Shown: one piece after another, positions 45,339 through 55,602 of the stretch
Layout: every line of letters starts with the position of its first letter
Numbering within the stretch: position 1 is the stretch's first letter
DNA from: Kappaphycus alvarezii
Taxonomy: Eukaryota > Rhodophyta > Florideophyceae > Gigartinales > Solieriaceae
Assembly (NCBI GenBank): GCA_002205965.3
Contig: NADL03000629.1
Location: forward strand, 1,240,001 to 1,304,000
Reading direction: 5' to 3'
Length of the DNA: 64,000 nucleotides
Position numbers and translations under genes: made by a program
The notes under the pieces: generated by a model
Database searches by the model: none
Told to the model about the DNA's origin: nothing
Seen by the model: the letters and a program-made list of their open reading frames with translations, nothing else

Positions 45339-46540
45339 TTGTAGTCCGAATGGTCATCACGTAGCATGAGCACGTACTTGAAGCCGGACACCGACACGCC
45401 GAGGTCGATGTAGTCGAACTGAAGCAGGTCGTTGGCCGCAGTGCCGTGGACGGCCGGGCCGAATGGACGTGGTACCTTCTCCCCTCCGACTGTCGACAGA
45501 CAGTGGATGCAGGAACGGACAAAGGTCCGGACGTCCTCAGAAAGCGTAGACCATTTAAAGGACTCGGAGAGAGACTGCTCAGTCGATGCCGCGCCACGGT
45601 GGCCAGCGGGGCCAGTGGGGCAATGACAAAGACGGAGATGCATGTCGTCGGCGGCGTCTGGGATCCAGATGACGTCGGACTCCGGGTATGTCCATAAGTG
45701 GTCGTTGAGGACGAGGTTTGCAGGACGCGAAGCGGCGTGGTCCTGCTGGACTTTGGCGAGCGCTGGCCGGGACGGCCAGTCAAAGTCCGAGGCGGATAGG
45801 ACGGAAGTTCGGGCACGCGCACGATGCGGCGCAGAGTCGCCGGTGGCTGACCAGCGGGACATGAGATCCGCCCAGACGTTGTCGTCGCCTTTGATATGAA
45901 AGCATGTGTAGTTGTACATGCTGAGTCGCACGGCCCATCGTAGGACTTTGCGGAGAGAGGTGGCTGATAAGTCGGGGACGACGGCCAACGGGTCAAAAAG
46001 GAAGACAAGATTGTTATGGTCCGTATAAAGGTCGAAGCCGTCGGGAGTAGCGACGATCCAATGCATGCGGTCCAAAGTGGTCATGACGGCGTAGGCTTCC
46101 TTTTCCAAGACTGACCAGCCAAGTTGGGTCGCGTCGAAGCGACCGGAGAGGAACGCGAGCGGAGCGTGGGACTGCTCCGCGTGAGGCCGTTGGACTTGAT
46201 CGTGTGGGACCTGGGTGAGGATCCCAGACCAGGCCGTATCGGACGCGTCGGTGTACACGCACAACTGCTGCGACTTGTCGCGGTGTGCGAGCGTGACCTG
46301 ATGGGCTAGTGCATGTTTGCACGACTCAAAAGCGTCCAGTTCGGCCTTGCCCCATCCGAGCGTTGAAAGTTGAACGCTCGTGACGGCGCGTTTCGTCCGT
46401 TTGCCCGAATGGTCATAAACGCGTTCCATGAACTCGTGCAGCGGCGCGACGAGTTCGGTGAAGTTGGGTATGCCCTGCTTGACCCACTGCAGGGCACATA
46501 CGAATTGCTGCAGGTTGGCCCCATTGGTCGGCGGTTCCAT
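45188..46540 (-). CDS. Gypsy-B RNase H and integrase N-terminal half
   Basis: A 450-codon open frame, the longest in the window. It begins within the RT connection (ALQWVKQGIPNFTELVAPLH). RNase H follows with its first catalytic Asp in LCVYTDASDTAWSGIL near 46270 and the conserved Glu in LGWSVLEKEAYAVMTTLDR. A third Asp is in YTDHNNLVFLFDPL near 46000. After a linker comes the zinc-binding H2C2 of integrase (LCHCPTGPAGHRG ... SCIHC) near 45640-45500. The first integrase Asp is in LLQFDYIDLGVSV near 45420. A frameshift near 45330 separates the rest of the integrase. RNase H removes the RNA template; the integrase inserts the DNA copy. Confidence 0.85.
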   Translation of the reverse strand: MEPPTNGANLQQFVCALQWVKQGIPNFTELVAPLHEFMERVYDHSGKRTKRAVTSVQLSTLGWGKAELDAFESCKHALAHQVTLAHRDKSQQLCVYTDASDTAWSGILTQVPHDQVQRPHAEQSHAPLAFLSGRFDATQLGWSVLEKEAYAVMTTLDRMHWIVATPDGFDLYTDHNNLVFLFDPLAVVPDLSATSLRKVLRWAVRLSMYNYTCFHIKGDDNVWADLMSRWSATGDSAPHRARARTSVLSASDFDWPSRPALAKVQQDHAASRPANLVLNDHLWTYPESDVIWIPDAADDMHLRLCHCPTGPAGHRGAASTEQSLSESFKWSTLSEDVRTFVRSCIHCLSTVGGEKVPRPFGPAVHGTAANDLLQFDYIDLGVSVSGFKYVLMLRDDHSDYKWFVPFPNTDAQNARRRSSTGAHASVSLMASCPTGLHTSATILSVWSARA

Positions 46541-46582
46541 CGTCAGAAGGCCTTCCAGACGGCGGGGTCGTAGCGGACGCCC

Positions 46583-47210
46583 TCAGCGGACAAGTGGCGG
46601 CCGCACCAACGGACTTCCGTCGCGAAGATCGTGCACTTCGCGGGGCAGCTTGAGGTTGTACTCCGCGCAGACCTTGAAGAACTTCTCGATTGACTGCATC
46701 AGCCCGTCGACGGTCGGTGCGTGGAGGAGTATGTCGTCCAGCCAGCTGAGCAAGTTGGCCTTAAGGTCGTCGGGGATGATGCCCGAGATGGACGACTGGA
46801 GGTGAGTGACCGCGTTGGTCGTTCCGTGCAGCACGCGCGTCGGGGTGAAGATCCCGTCTGGCGTTATGAACGACTGACACTCTCTCGACTGTAAAGCCAA
46901 CAACAGCTGCCAGTAGCTGTGAGAGAAGTCGAAGGTTGCGAAGAACCTCGACAAGGCCACTTTGGTCAGCTCATGCACGATGTTCGGCATCGGGTACATG
47001 TGCCGGATGGTGAAGAAGTTCACCGGGCGGGTATCGACGGTGAACCTGAAGAGGTCCGCGGAGCCAGGCTTCGGCACGAGTAGCGGTGCGCTGGCCCACT
47101 TGGACGTAGGGTTCGGATACGCGAGGCCGTGTCGGACAAGATCCTTGACAAACTTGTCGAGGAATTCGCGCTGCTCTTGCGAGTAGTTGCGCAGGGACCT
47201 TCACGGGCTT
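46583..47210 (-). pseudogene. Gypsy-B reverse transcriptase
   Basis: RT palm and fingers of gypsy-B. The frame at 47077-46583 contains FRFTVDTRPVNFFTIRHMYP, the first catalytic Asp in FFATFDFSHSYWQL, the block ECQSFITPDGIFTPTRVLHG and the catalytic LLSWLDDILLH near 46740. It copies element RNA to DNA in the virus-like particle. The frame shifts near 46580 before entering the thumb and RNase H. An upstream shift near 47080-47200 separates it from the protease region. Confidence 0.85.
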
Positions 47211-47329
47211 GGCATCCGGGTGAGCTCAATCTTGAGCGGGGGAGGCGCGCAGCCGGACCAGAAGAGAAAGATGTGCGGAAGATGTCCGTATGGCCGGCCA
47301 GGAGCTTGGCGAGCGCGGGACGTCTGTCT

Positions 47330-47990
47330 TCAGCCAGGCCGTTCTCGAAGGCCTTTTTCTGCATCTCGTCCAGTGCGGTCTTGATGTCTTCGTGCTGTCC
47401 GAGTCGATCGGTCCAGCAGGGACGGATCCGGTAGCGGATCGTCATCAGCACGTGCGCTGAAGTAGTTGACCCTCGGGCGATTGGGGTCGGCCGCTGGCGG
47501 AACGCCGACTTCTTCATTGCTGACTCGGTTGAGTCGCGCGAGCATCAGTCGGCTGACTTGTCCACCATGGGCCGTTGGCAGCAGGTCGGGGCTGCAGTCG
47601 GTCCCGTCGAGGGACGAAAGGCGCTCCTCGAGAAGTGTCTTTGTGTCGACACGGAGGTGGCGCAGGACCGGGCGGCCGATCAACATGTCCTCACAGGCCA
47701 ACGCGTCGTCGGTATGATAAAGCGGAGGTTCTTGAGCGCGAGGCGACCAGACGCCAAGTTGAGGACCGTTGTAGGGACACTCCAAGCGCGGGAGAACTCG
47801 TAAGTCTTCGGCTCTTCGTCCTTTTTGGTCAGCGCAACTTGAAGTTTGACCGTGTCGATGGCCTGGATTTTCCCAATGCCCTTGAGCGCCGCGCGTTCGG
47901 CGACGGGCGGCGTGGCGATGTTTTCGTCGCTGCCGTCATCGCAGCGGCCGACGAAATCGAGATGAGTCTTGAAGTCCGAAACGGTCATGA
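47330..47990 (-). pseudogene. Gypsy-B aspartic protease region
   Basis: The frame at 47988-47680 reads HLDFVGRCDDGSDENIATPP, in which DDGSD is the likely catalytic Asp-Ser/Thr-Gly variant. It continues FSRAWSVPTTVLNLASGRLALKNLRF. The overlapping frame at 47785-47330 completes the fold with ACEDMLIGRPVLRHLRVDTK, the usual hydrophobic-hydrophobic-Gly partner motif. The protease would cleave the polyprotein. One frameshift near 47700 breaks it. Confidence 0.7.
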
Positions 47991-49055
47991 CGCACGACGG
48001 TTTGTCGTCGCTGGCGTCTGTCCTCGGGTCTCTTGTCGAAGGCGTGCAACGCCCCTCGAGCTAGACGACTTCGCCTCGGCGGCGAGGTTCGTCTGACTGC
48101 GGGTTGACCTAGCCGGACCGTCACGGGCGCGTGCCGCGGCGACCTTGTCCTTGAAGGCTTTCTTCTCAGACTCTGGTGAGTGTGGGCAGTCTTCTGCCCA
48201 ATGCATGCGCTCTTTGCCCTCGCAGACTTGAGCGGACAAGGAGAGGGGGCTCCCTTTTCTTGTTTTTGGTCTTTGAGGATGAGCCTGATGACGCGGAAGA
48301 AGATGCGGCCTTCTTCCCTTTGCTTGACTTTCATCGTCCGAATCGGCCTTTTGTGTACGGGGTTCCCGTTGTCGAGCTTCTCAAATGCTTCCGAGAGCGA
48401 GATGGCGTGCTTCATAAAACCCTTGAAGTCGGCCTTCAGGCTGACTTCGAAAAGGCGATGTCTTGCTCGAGCCTCGTCTTGAGTTGAGCAGGCTTGACGA
48501 CCAGAGGACGTGGCGGATTGCCGTCTTCTGGTTGGTGTCTGTAACCCAGCTCATGCCGTGTTGGCGCAAGAGCGACTTGTAGCCCATGAAAAGAAGCTTC
48601 ATTCGGCCCGTTGCGGACCGACCGACATGTCCATGCGTAGGTTCTTCTCAACCATGCGCGCGAGGTCCGTTTCGGTCACTGTCGTTGTGGACTCTTCGGC
48701 TTTTTGTCCAGATAGGCCCTTAGTTCAGTGTCCGTTAGGTCTTTGATGTCTGTGCAGCCGTCAACCATACCGAGGTCCACGGCGGACTCGATCTGCTCTG
48801 TGTTGACGCACACAGTAAGACCAACAGGACGAACAGCTCAACAGGAACTTAGCCCTTTTGGACGAGCCGTTTAGCGCGTGCCTTGAGCTCGCGGCAGTAC
48901 TGGTCGTGCCGCCTGAGGAAGACGCGGATCGACGTCGGGTCGAAGCGGGCGAGATAAGTCTGGTCGGCGAAAAATGTCATCCTTGCGACCTTCACGTTGG
49001 CCGAAGAACCTTGGCCTTGATTGCCCGTACCAAACTGCGACGAAGTGTCTTCCAT
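47985..49055 (-). pseudogene. Gypsy-B gag with Cys/His motif
   Basis: The N-terminus starts at the Met at 49055 with a Gly/Ser/Gln-rich leader, then FDPTSIRVFLRRHDQYCREL, a typical start of the capsid helices. The frame is broken several times between 48850 and 48240. The C-terminal end (48239-47985) has VCEGKERMHWAEDCP, a zinc-knuckle-like Cys..His..Cys group, followed by a basic stretch. Gag packages the element RNA. Confidence 0.6.
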
Positions 49056-49154
49056 AGTGCTTTTTGTGTTGACCTTTTGGACTGTCCTCTTGACTTTTTG
49101 TCCGTCTCCGTCAGTTGTGTCTCACAATCCTCTCGAGGATAGCGAAGTGATCAC

Positions 49155-49496
49155 TGCGCTGGCGTGGGGGAAGCGCGCGACGGATTGCGGGCTGAAACAG
49201 ATTGTAACAGCCTGGAGTAAAGGGGGTTTACTGCGGCTCGGTGAGGCGGCCTAAGGTCAAGTGAGTCTGAGCTGATCGGGTGGGATCGATGGCTGGAACT
49301 CGAGGGAGAGACGGGAGGCCAGAGGACGGCAGTCTACATCTAGTCTGTACCGCCCTGAGCTCTGAGGGACAGTCCGTCCGACAGACTGTCCTTGAGTCTC
49401 GAGACGAGACAGGCGTAGATACGACATGAGGATTTAACGCAGATAGAGGCCATACTAGACTTGGTGGCTGTGCACGCTCAAGTGCTCAGCACCACA
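49155..49496 (-). repeat. Gypsy-B 5' LTR
   Basis: 342 bp, TG..CA ends, followed outward by TTACC (target duplication). On the coding strand it starts TGTGGTGCTGAGCACTTG. I did not find a convincing TGG-type tRNA primer site directly after it. Confidence 0.88.
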
Positions 49497-49501
49497 TTAC
49501 C

Positions 49502-50700
49502 GCATACGTTGACGACGAGAAGAGAGTAAGGGGATTCCTTGCTGGAACTCGGACGGTGTTGGCAGTTTGCGCGTCCGGAAGGGGTAATGTCAGCGAATCC
49601 TGAACGGTATGATGGACAAACATTGCCATCATGAGGGCAAGGAGTCCTCGCCGACTTCCGCGAGGGAGGACAAGAGTTGGGCGTGGTACGCGGGAAAGAG
49701 AGGAGTCAGGTGTTCCTGAACGAACAACGGTAATACGACAGGGGTACTCTGTAGTAGAGTGAGGTGCAAGAGGTGACTCTGCCCTGTTCAACTCAAGGAG
49801 CCTGAGTGTTGGTGTCGAGTTAAACTCGATTTTCGCTCGCTGGGCAAGGAAGTCCTTGCCATTTTCGACCACCAAGTTGTGGAGGGTCGTGTTGGGGCTT
49901 CCAGAGTCAGGGTATCCTGACTTTGACTGAAGAGCGATCTCGTCGTTCGGAGTTTCGTTGTGCCAACTCATGTTGGAAAATATCGCACACCCCGCGCTCG
50001 AGGGTTCCGTAGTGGGAGGAGTTCCTCCCAAGCCTTCAATTGACTCATGGATTCTTGACCAGCTGTCCTTGCTGGCGGTGTACAGTTGTACAGATGTACA
50101 CTTGAGCAGGTATCCAAGTGTACTTAGGACAGGTTTCCTGACCAGTGTGCCTGTCGTTGCTGTACCGAAATTGGGCTTGGCACTTGGTAATTTCAAAACC
50201 AACTCTGCTGGTTGCTCAACTCTCAAGTCAATGTCTCAGAGTTCATCAACTCAGAGGAGGTAGGCCTCCTCAGATAGAAGTACTACGACCAAGTCGTATG
50301 TAGTTAGGATACCTAACTGATATAAGGTCAGCACCGGGTACCGGTGTTCGACTATAACATACACAGGAGTGTCCCTGTTGGGAGTATAGTACGGTTGCCC
50401 TATACAATACGAAGGTGGAGGTGGTCCTCCACATAGCAACGTAATTCGCCATGGTTATAAACCATTATCAGGTAGTCCTGATAGACGGATGTGTCTTCTT
50501 ATAAAAGTCGTCCCCACCAGGTAATCCTGGTTGTTTCACCACAGTAACTAGGAATCTAGTCTGCGCCAGCGCGAGCAGGTCCCCCCCCACTCCCCGCGTG
50601 AAACACCAGGGTGCCTGGTTAACAGTGATCCAATGGGGATGTCCCCATTGGTGTTACCCAAGGATCTCCTTGTTGTTTGGCCATCTGGTTTTCACTCAGA
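49502..50700. other. Gypsy-A region downstream of chromodomain, with a minus-strand ORF
   Basis: A minus-strand frame of about 240 codons (50226 to about 49502, then running into the gypsy-B LTR) sits where an env-like gene would be. It has Asn-x-Ser/Thr sites and one hydrophobic stretch (GLLALMMAMFVHHTV) but no signal peptide, so the env idea is weak. Before gypsy-B inserted, the frame would have continued into 43.96 kb. Hairpins are dense here, including the 9-bp stem at 50630-50651. Confidence 0.35.
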
Positions 50701-50723
50701 TGGAGGGTAGTACTGAGGTGGTC

Positions 50724-51302
50724 TCAGCCGCTTGCGTCGTGGTACTGCGCCACCGCGTTGTAAGGGATTGACGACCTGGGTTCCCAGGTATCATCACTGG
50801 GTGAATAGTTCGTCCAGCGGACGCGGTACAATCCGCTGTCAAGATCGTGATCGACTATCCGATCGAATGCATAGGGACCAAGGTCACCCGGAACTTCGAT
50901 GAGGTCTCTCACTTTCCTCTGCCATCGGGGTACCCGATGCAGGCGAATCTTCATTAGTCCGAGGTGTCCTCGGTTGTCCCTGCCCTTGTGCAGCAAGGCG
51001 GGAGGAACGACGAAGCGTCGCTCGTGTGGATTGTCATCCACGTCGGGGGTGTGATCCCTCCGACCTAAACGAAGAAGCGGGGCTTCTTGTTCTTGTTCTG
51101 CGGTGGGGTTTGGGTTCTCCACCGTTATCGACTCAGGGTATCCTGAGATGATTCCGTCCCTTGCTGAGAAGGGGACGGGTTGTGACTCCCGAGTCAGGGA
51201 TGTCCTGACTTCCTTGAATATCAGTTGTAACTGATTGATTTGCACTCGGCATTGACCGAGTAGGTGCCTTCGATATGCGGTCTTGAGATACCGTATCCTC
51301 AA
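50724..51302 (-). pseudogene. Gypsy-A chromodomain region
   Basis: The end of gypsy-A pol. The sequence YAFDRIVDHDLDSGLYRVRW, then TNYSPSDDTWEPRSSI, near 50880-50760 is a clear chromodomain core with the aromatic cage candidates Y, W and W. An upstream frame (51345-51133) holds the link from integrase: VVRVTSHTVTILRDGL is the GPY/F-like barrel. Known chromoviral elements use this module to target heterochromatin. The frames are joined by shifts. Confidence 0.8.
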
Positions 51303-51341
51303 GTCCGTCTCGAAGGATGGTCACTGTATGTGAGGTGACCC

Positions 51342-52461
51342 TCACAACGGGGTATGGACCCAGCGCCTTCGTTCGGAGCTTGTGCTCCGGTAGATTGTCA
51401 ACCGGCTCGTTGCTCGGCGCGTTTGCTCATCGCTCTTTGTCCTCTCGCGGCTGACAAAGACCGAGTCACCCACTGAGATATCCTCAGTACTGGGTCGCAA
51501 GCGTCGATCGTAATCACGCTTGTATGCACGTTGAGCTTTGCTCAACTTCTTCTTTGAAGTTGCCAAAAGGGCCTTCAAACGATCGTAGAAGCGTCGCTTC
51601 ACTTGGCTCGGATGTACATCCTCGAGCTCAATTGACCTCACTCCCTTCAAGGCGAGTGGGTTAGGGCCCGACTGAGCACCAGCTCAAATGGGGTGTGACC
51701 GGTTGCCCGGTGCACGTATTGTTGTAACCGTAGGTTACAGTTGAGTGGAACTGGTCCCAGTCCTGCCATGCTCACTGCAAAAGTGACGCAAGGCCGACAG
51801 GATTGTCCTGTTGAATCTTTCCGTCTGACCATTGGTCTGCGGATGATAGGCCGTCGTAAACAGGTTACGCGTGCCCAAGACAGAGCAATGCTCTGGAAGA
51901 ACTTGCTGACGAACTGACCCCGTTGTCAGATAGCAAATATACGGGACTCCCGTATACGAACACCCATTCTTCGCAGAATGCTTTGGTGATCGTCACTGCG
52001 GTAACGTTCCGCAATGGAACTGTTCGAACAAGCTTCGAAAATCTATCCGTGATGACCAACAGATATCGATAGCCCAAGGAAGTCCTTGGTAAGGGACCGA
52101 GGATGTCGATCCCCACAAACTCGAGTGGGCTCGAGGCTGGGAATAACTTGAGGAAGTTCGCATGCTTCCTAAGAGCGATCCGCTCTTTCGCGCAGCTCGT
52201 ACATTGCCGCACGGTATTGTAGACGTCCAGCGCCATGCTGGGCCAATAAAAAGTACGACGTAAGGTCATGTACATTCTTGTTCCTCCGGGATGCCCGGAC
52301 ATCTTTGCGTAATGAGATATCATTAACACGCGCGAGCGTAGCGACGATGGTACGTAGATCTGTACTGAGTCGTCGATCTTCGCTAGGCGCACGACCAGTC
52401 CACGCTGGTCGATCGTAAAGTCACGAACTTTACGTTCGTCAGTGGTGAAGGCGTCCTTCAC
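51342..52461 (-). pseudogene. Gypsy-A integrase
   Basis: Integrase of gypsy-A in three frames. The H2C2 zinc module includes HYAKMSGHPGGTRMYMTL and QCTSCAKERIAL near 52330-52180. The first catalytic Asp is in EFVGIDILGPLPRTSLGY near 52110. The second is in VYLLSDNG near 51925. After a shift, the Glu is in TAYHPQTNGQTERFNRT near 51860-51810. The C-terminal basic region (AYKRDYDRRLRPSTEDISVG) lies near 51530-51470. This enzyme joins the DNA copy to the target. Confidence 0.85.
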
Positions 52462-52597
52462 TTCCTTACAGAAGTTATCCTTCTCTTTTCTCGGAGGATC
52501 TCCTCCGTTGTGAGCGGTTCCAGCTCACACGCTGGCTCGTTACCGAGATCGCGTCAAACGAGACTAACTCGTGTCCAGACTGTCTTCACAGTCGATG

Positions 52598-54060
52598 TCA
52601 TCGAGGTCCATGACACTCGATGGATCCGACGCAGGCTCCCTGCGTTTGGAAACAACACGTCGGAATGTTCCGTGTTTCAGCAAGGGTGGCCTTGCTTCGT
52701 TTAGGAGTTGGGAAAGTCCCAATCCAATCCGAAGGAACATTCTTCAAGGACTGAGGACTCCTCCTCAGCTTCGACCAGGAAGCAAGGTACTTCCCAATCT
52801 CCGGCGAACTCCGTTTCGCCCTCGTATGCAACCGAGACATAGCATCTGCTATTTGATTCTTCACCCCCTTTCGGTATCCAAGGGTGAAGTCGAATTCAAG
52901 GAGGCGTAACCTCCAGCGAGCCAACCGACCTGGTGTCGGTGGATGTCATCAACCAGCGTAACGCCTGGTGATCTGTGAAGAGTTGGAATTCTTCCCCTTC
53001 AAGGTACGGGCGGAGCAGTTGTACTGCCCATACAACAGCGAGGCATTCCTTCTCGCTCGTGGAATAATTTCTCTGGCTTGACCGAGCGAGCGGCTCCAAT
53101 AGCCGATAGGATGGCGAGTGCCATCCGGGTATTCTTGAAGTAGGGCACAACCTACTTGTTCGTCGCACGCATCGGTGTCGACCGAATAGGATAGATTAGG
53201 TTGAGGTAACCTCAACACAGGCGGCTCGATAAGTGCCTGCTTCAGGGAAGTAAACGCTTCCATTTGGTCAGAGTCAAGCTCTGGAAGTTGGAAGGTGTTT
53301 CCCTTCTTCAACAACTTGTTGAGTGGCGCCGCCACTCTGGAGAAGTTCGGACGAATCTCCGATACACATTACAAAGACCGAGGAAACTCCTCAGTTGCGT
53401 TTGCGTCTGCGGCGGTTTGAAATTTCACCGCTTCAATGTTCTTCGAGGCAACCTCGAGTTTGCCCGGCCGAATAACATGGCCGAGGTAGTTCACCGTAGG
53501 TGAACCACGAACACTTCTTCAATTTCAGGGAAGCTCCTGAATTTCGGAGTACCTTGAGCACTTCGTCAACATGATCGAGGTGCTCCTCGATGGACTTGGA
53601 GAAGATGATTATGTCATCCAAGTATACCAAACAAGACTTCACTTGTATCTTGCCAGCAGGATGTCGACCGTCCGCTGGAACGTGGCTGGTGCGTTGCACA
53701 GCCCGAAAGGCATCCGGCAAAACCGGAAACAGCCTTCATGACAGACAAATGCTGTCTTTTCCTTGTCCGCCTCGCGGATAGGTATTTGCCAGTAACCGCA
53801 GTTACAATCTAAGGCGGTGAATACCGTCGCCTCACCTAGGGAGTCTAAGCATTCATCCATACGGGGCAGCGGGTAGCTGTTTGACCGTGATGGCGTTGAG
53901 CTTGCGGTAGTCAATGCAGAACCGCTTGCTCCCATCCGGTTTGGGCACCAGCACCACAGGGCTGGCGAATTCCGATTGAGCGGGCTCAATCACCTTCGCG
54001 TCAAGCATTCGCTTGACTTCTTCCTTTTCCACTTCGCGGCCCTTGGGCCGGCGCGATAGG
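52598..54060 (-). pseudogene. Gypsy-A reverse transcriptase and RNase H
   Basis: RT with the first Asp in VFTALDCNCGYWQIPIREAD near 53800. The FCRMPFGLCNAPATFQRTVD block follows near 53720-53670 and the catalytic VYLDDIIIFSKSIEEHLDHV near 53625-53570. Upstream, [21 protein letters not shown] is legible in mixed frames near 53960. RNase H follows, with [16 protein letters not shown] near 53180, [19 protein letters not shown] near 53040 and [11 protein letters not shown] near 52960. Frame changes occur at about 53900, 53650, 53400 and 53100. The DNA contains perfect 7-bp-stem hairpins at 53200-53216, 53321-53337, 53489-53505 and 53574-53591, inside conserved coding sequence. Confidence 0.85.
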
Positions 54061-54228
54061 GGTGGGATTCACTGGGACTGACCCAGGGATCAAGTCTATC
54101 CGGTGTTCGTTACCCGGATTTTACCAAGGTGGCCTGACCACATGGCTTCGTGTTTGACGAGCATTGCTCGTATTTTCTTCTGTACGTCGGGGTGAGGTGC
54201 GACAAGTCAACGTCATCAACCCAACTTC

Positions 54229-54975
54229 TCATCGGCGGGCCGAGTTGCGACGGCACAGGCGTTTCCTCCTGGCCGGTTTTCTTCTCATCGAGGTTAACCT
54301 CGAGTACAGTATCGGGCATCGCGATGCGTACCCTACTATCTGGCCCTTTGCCAGGTCTCGCGTCTTGGTTGAGAAGTTCGCGATCTTAACCAAGAATGGC
54401 TTGCTCGGTTGAGTTGAGACTATGCCATTGCTCAGGCTAACCTGAGACTTCCGGTATAACCTGGGGTATGTCTCCAATAAGAGATCCCCTTGAAGGGAAG
54501 CTTGAACTTCCACGACTGTCTCCGACTCGGGAGGCAGTTCAAATCGGCGGGTGGTCCGCACGAGCTTGTTTCGAGGCACTTCCTCGAAGAACGGTTTCGT
54601 CTCCACTGATACGCGACGAAACGGTACCGCTGCGGGTCTTTTGTGGATCCGCACTGTAGCTCCGCTACAGAGGACCACCTCTCGACGACGGATGTGGATG
54701 AGTTCCACCTGCCGGTCGATGAAGGTAGTACCGATGATAACATCGGCGCCGAGTTCCTCGACGACTACAAAGGGTTGCTTGACTGTCAAGTCCCCAATGC
54801 GTAGCGTCAATGCTACCAATCCCATTGTCTTCAGACGATGGTTTGAAGCACTAGATAGGTTAACTATCTCTTGTTCGCGGTTGGCGTTAGCAACAACCTC
54901 TTCTGGCAGGCAAGCTGCCTTGACCAAGTTTGGTCCTGCACCGGTGTCAAACACGGTGTTGTATGCTTGAAGCAT
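54229..54975 (-). CDS. Gypsy-A aspartic protease region
   Basis: A 248-codon open frame. The catalytic motif is NTVFDTGAGPNLV near 54940 and the partner motif is LGADVIIGTTFIDRQ near 54740. Beyond the protease fold the frame carries a linker (RFELPPESETVVEVQASLQG) that usually joins protease to RT in gypsy elements. It is the best-preserved open frame in gypsy-A. Confidence 0.8.
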   Translation of the reverse strand: MLQAYNTVFDTGAGPNLVKAACLPEEVVANANREQEIVNLSSASNHRLKTMGLVALTLRIGDLTVKQPFVVVEELGADVIIGTTFIDRQVELIHIRRREVVLCSGATVRIHKRPAAVPFRRVSVETKPFFEEVPRNKLVRTTRRFELPPESETVVEVQASLQGDLLLETYPRLYRKSQVSLSNGIVSTQPSKPFLVKIANFSTKTRDLAKGQIVGYASRCPILYSRLTSMRRKPARRKRLCRRNSARR

Positions 54976-55530
54976 ATCTTGGGTGACCCAAGTTCTGCGA
55001 CAACCTTGTAGTTGTATCGCGATAGGTAGCAGATAGGATCTGCTCGATACTCCTCCACTGTGACGTGGGGAAGGCCAAAAGGCCTAGGTAGGATTCCTAC
55101 CTTTGGAGGTCCCGAGTCGGGAACGCCCGACCGTCCCCTCGAGGGAGGGGTTCCGCCGGGGGATTCTTGTTGTGGCGGACCCCTCTTATTTTTCCGACTC
55201 CGTCGGAACGTCGGTGTCCGAGAAGGAGACATGGCGTTCATCCTTCTTTGCGATAATCGAGGCTTCCCGATGGTGATTCCGATCTCACCGGGTGCCGGTG
55301 CTTCTTGAACATAAGACGGGCCTTTCCCGTCCGCAGTTAGGAAGCGCGGTGCTCTTCCTACGGCTCGAAGGAAATCCTTCTGTTGTTTGGACAACTTGTT
55401 GTAGTTGTCCTGGACGACCCTCGCAAAATGCGGGTCTGCATCAGGTCTACCCTGATCTGGACAGTTGGGACGACGATGTCCCAGCCGGTAGCACTCAAAG
55501 CAAATATCTGAGGGTTGATCCTCAGTTGTA
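54976..55530 (-). pseudogene. Gypsy-A gag C-terminus with CCHC zinc knuckle
   Basis: The minus strand contains ICFECYRLGHRRPNCPD at about 55455-55505, a perfect C-x2-C-x4-H-x4-C knuckle for RNA binding. A basic, Pro/Arg-rich segment follows, with RKNKRGPPQQESPGGTPPSR. A frame at 55394-54864 leads into the protease. In gypsy families this nucleocapsid part packages the genomic RNA. Confidence 0.8.
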
Positions 55531-55602
55531 ACCCAACCAGGTTTCTGGTTCTTGGTGGGCTGTGTCCACGGCGGGCGCGCGGGTTACGTGCCGGTATCAC
55601 GG

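Larger units (their letters stand above)
43970..49496 (-). mobile_element. Gypsy-B: chromodomain Ty3/gypsy element nested in gypsy-A
   Basis: A compact 5.5-kb minus-strand element, the innermost level of the nest. LTRs are 336 and 342 bp and are flanked by a perfect 5-bp duplication, TTACC at 43965-43969 and 49497-49501. A purine tract (GAAAGAGGGGAG on the coding strand) precedes the 3' LTR. Gag, protease, RT, RNase H, integrase and chromodomain follow the gypsy order. Base texture differs from the host element: few short hairpins and a higher coding regularity. From memory the RT and RNase H sequences resemble elements of oomycetes; no search was done. Confidence 0.9.

Noticed and set aside
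44812..45369. Plus-strand 185-codon ORF
   Set aside because: It lies antisense to the gypsy-B integrase and has no motif of its own.
47575..48096. Plus-strand 173-codon ORF
   Set aside because: Antisense shadow of the gypsy-B protease and gag region.
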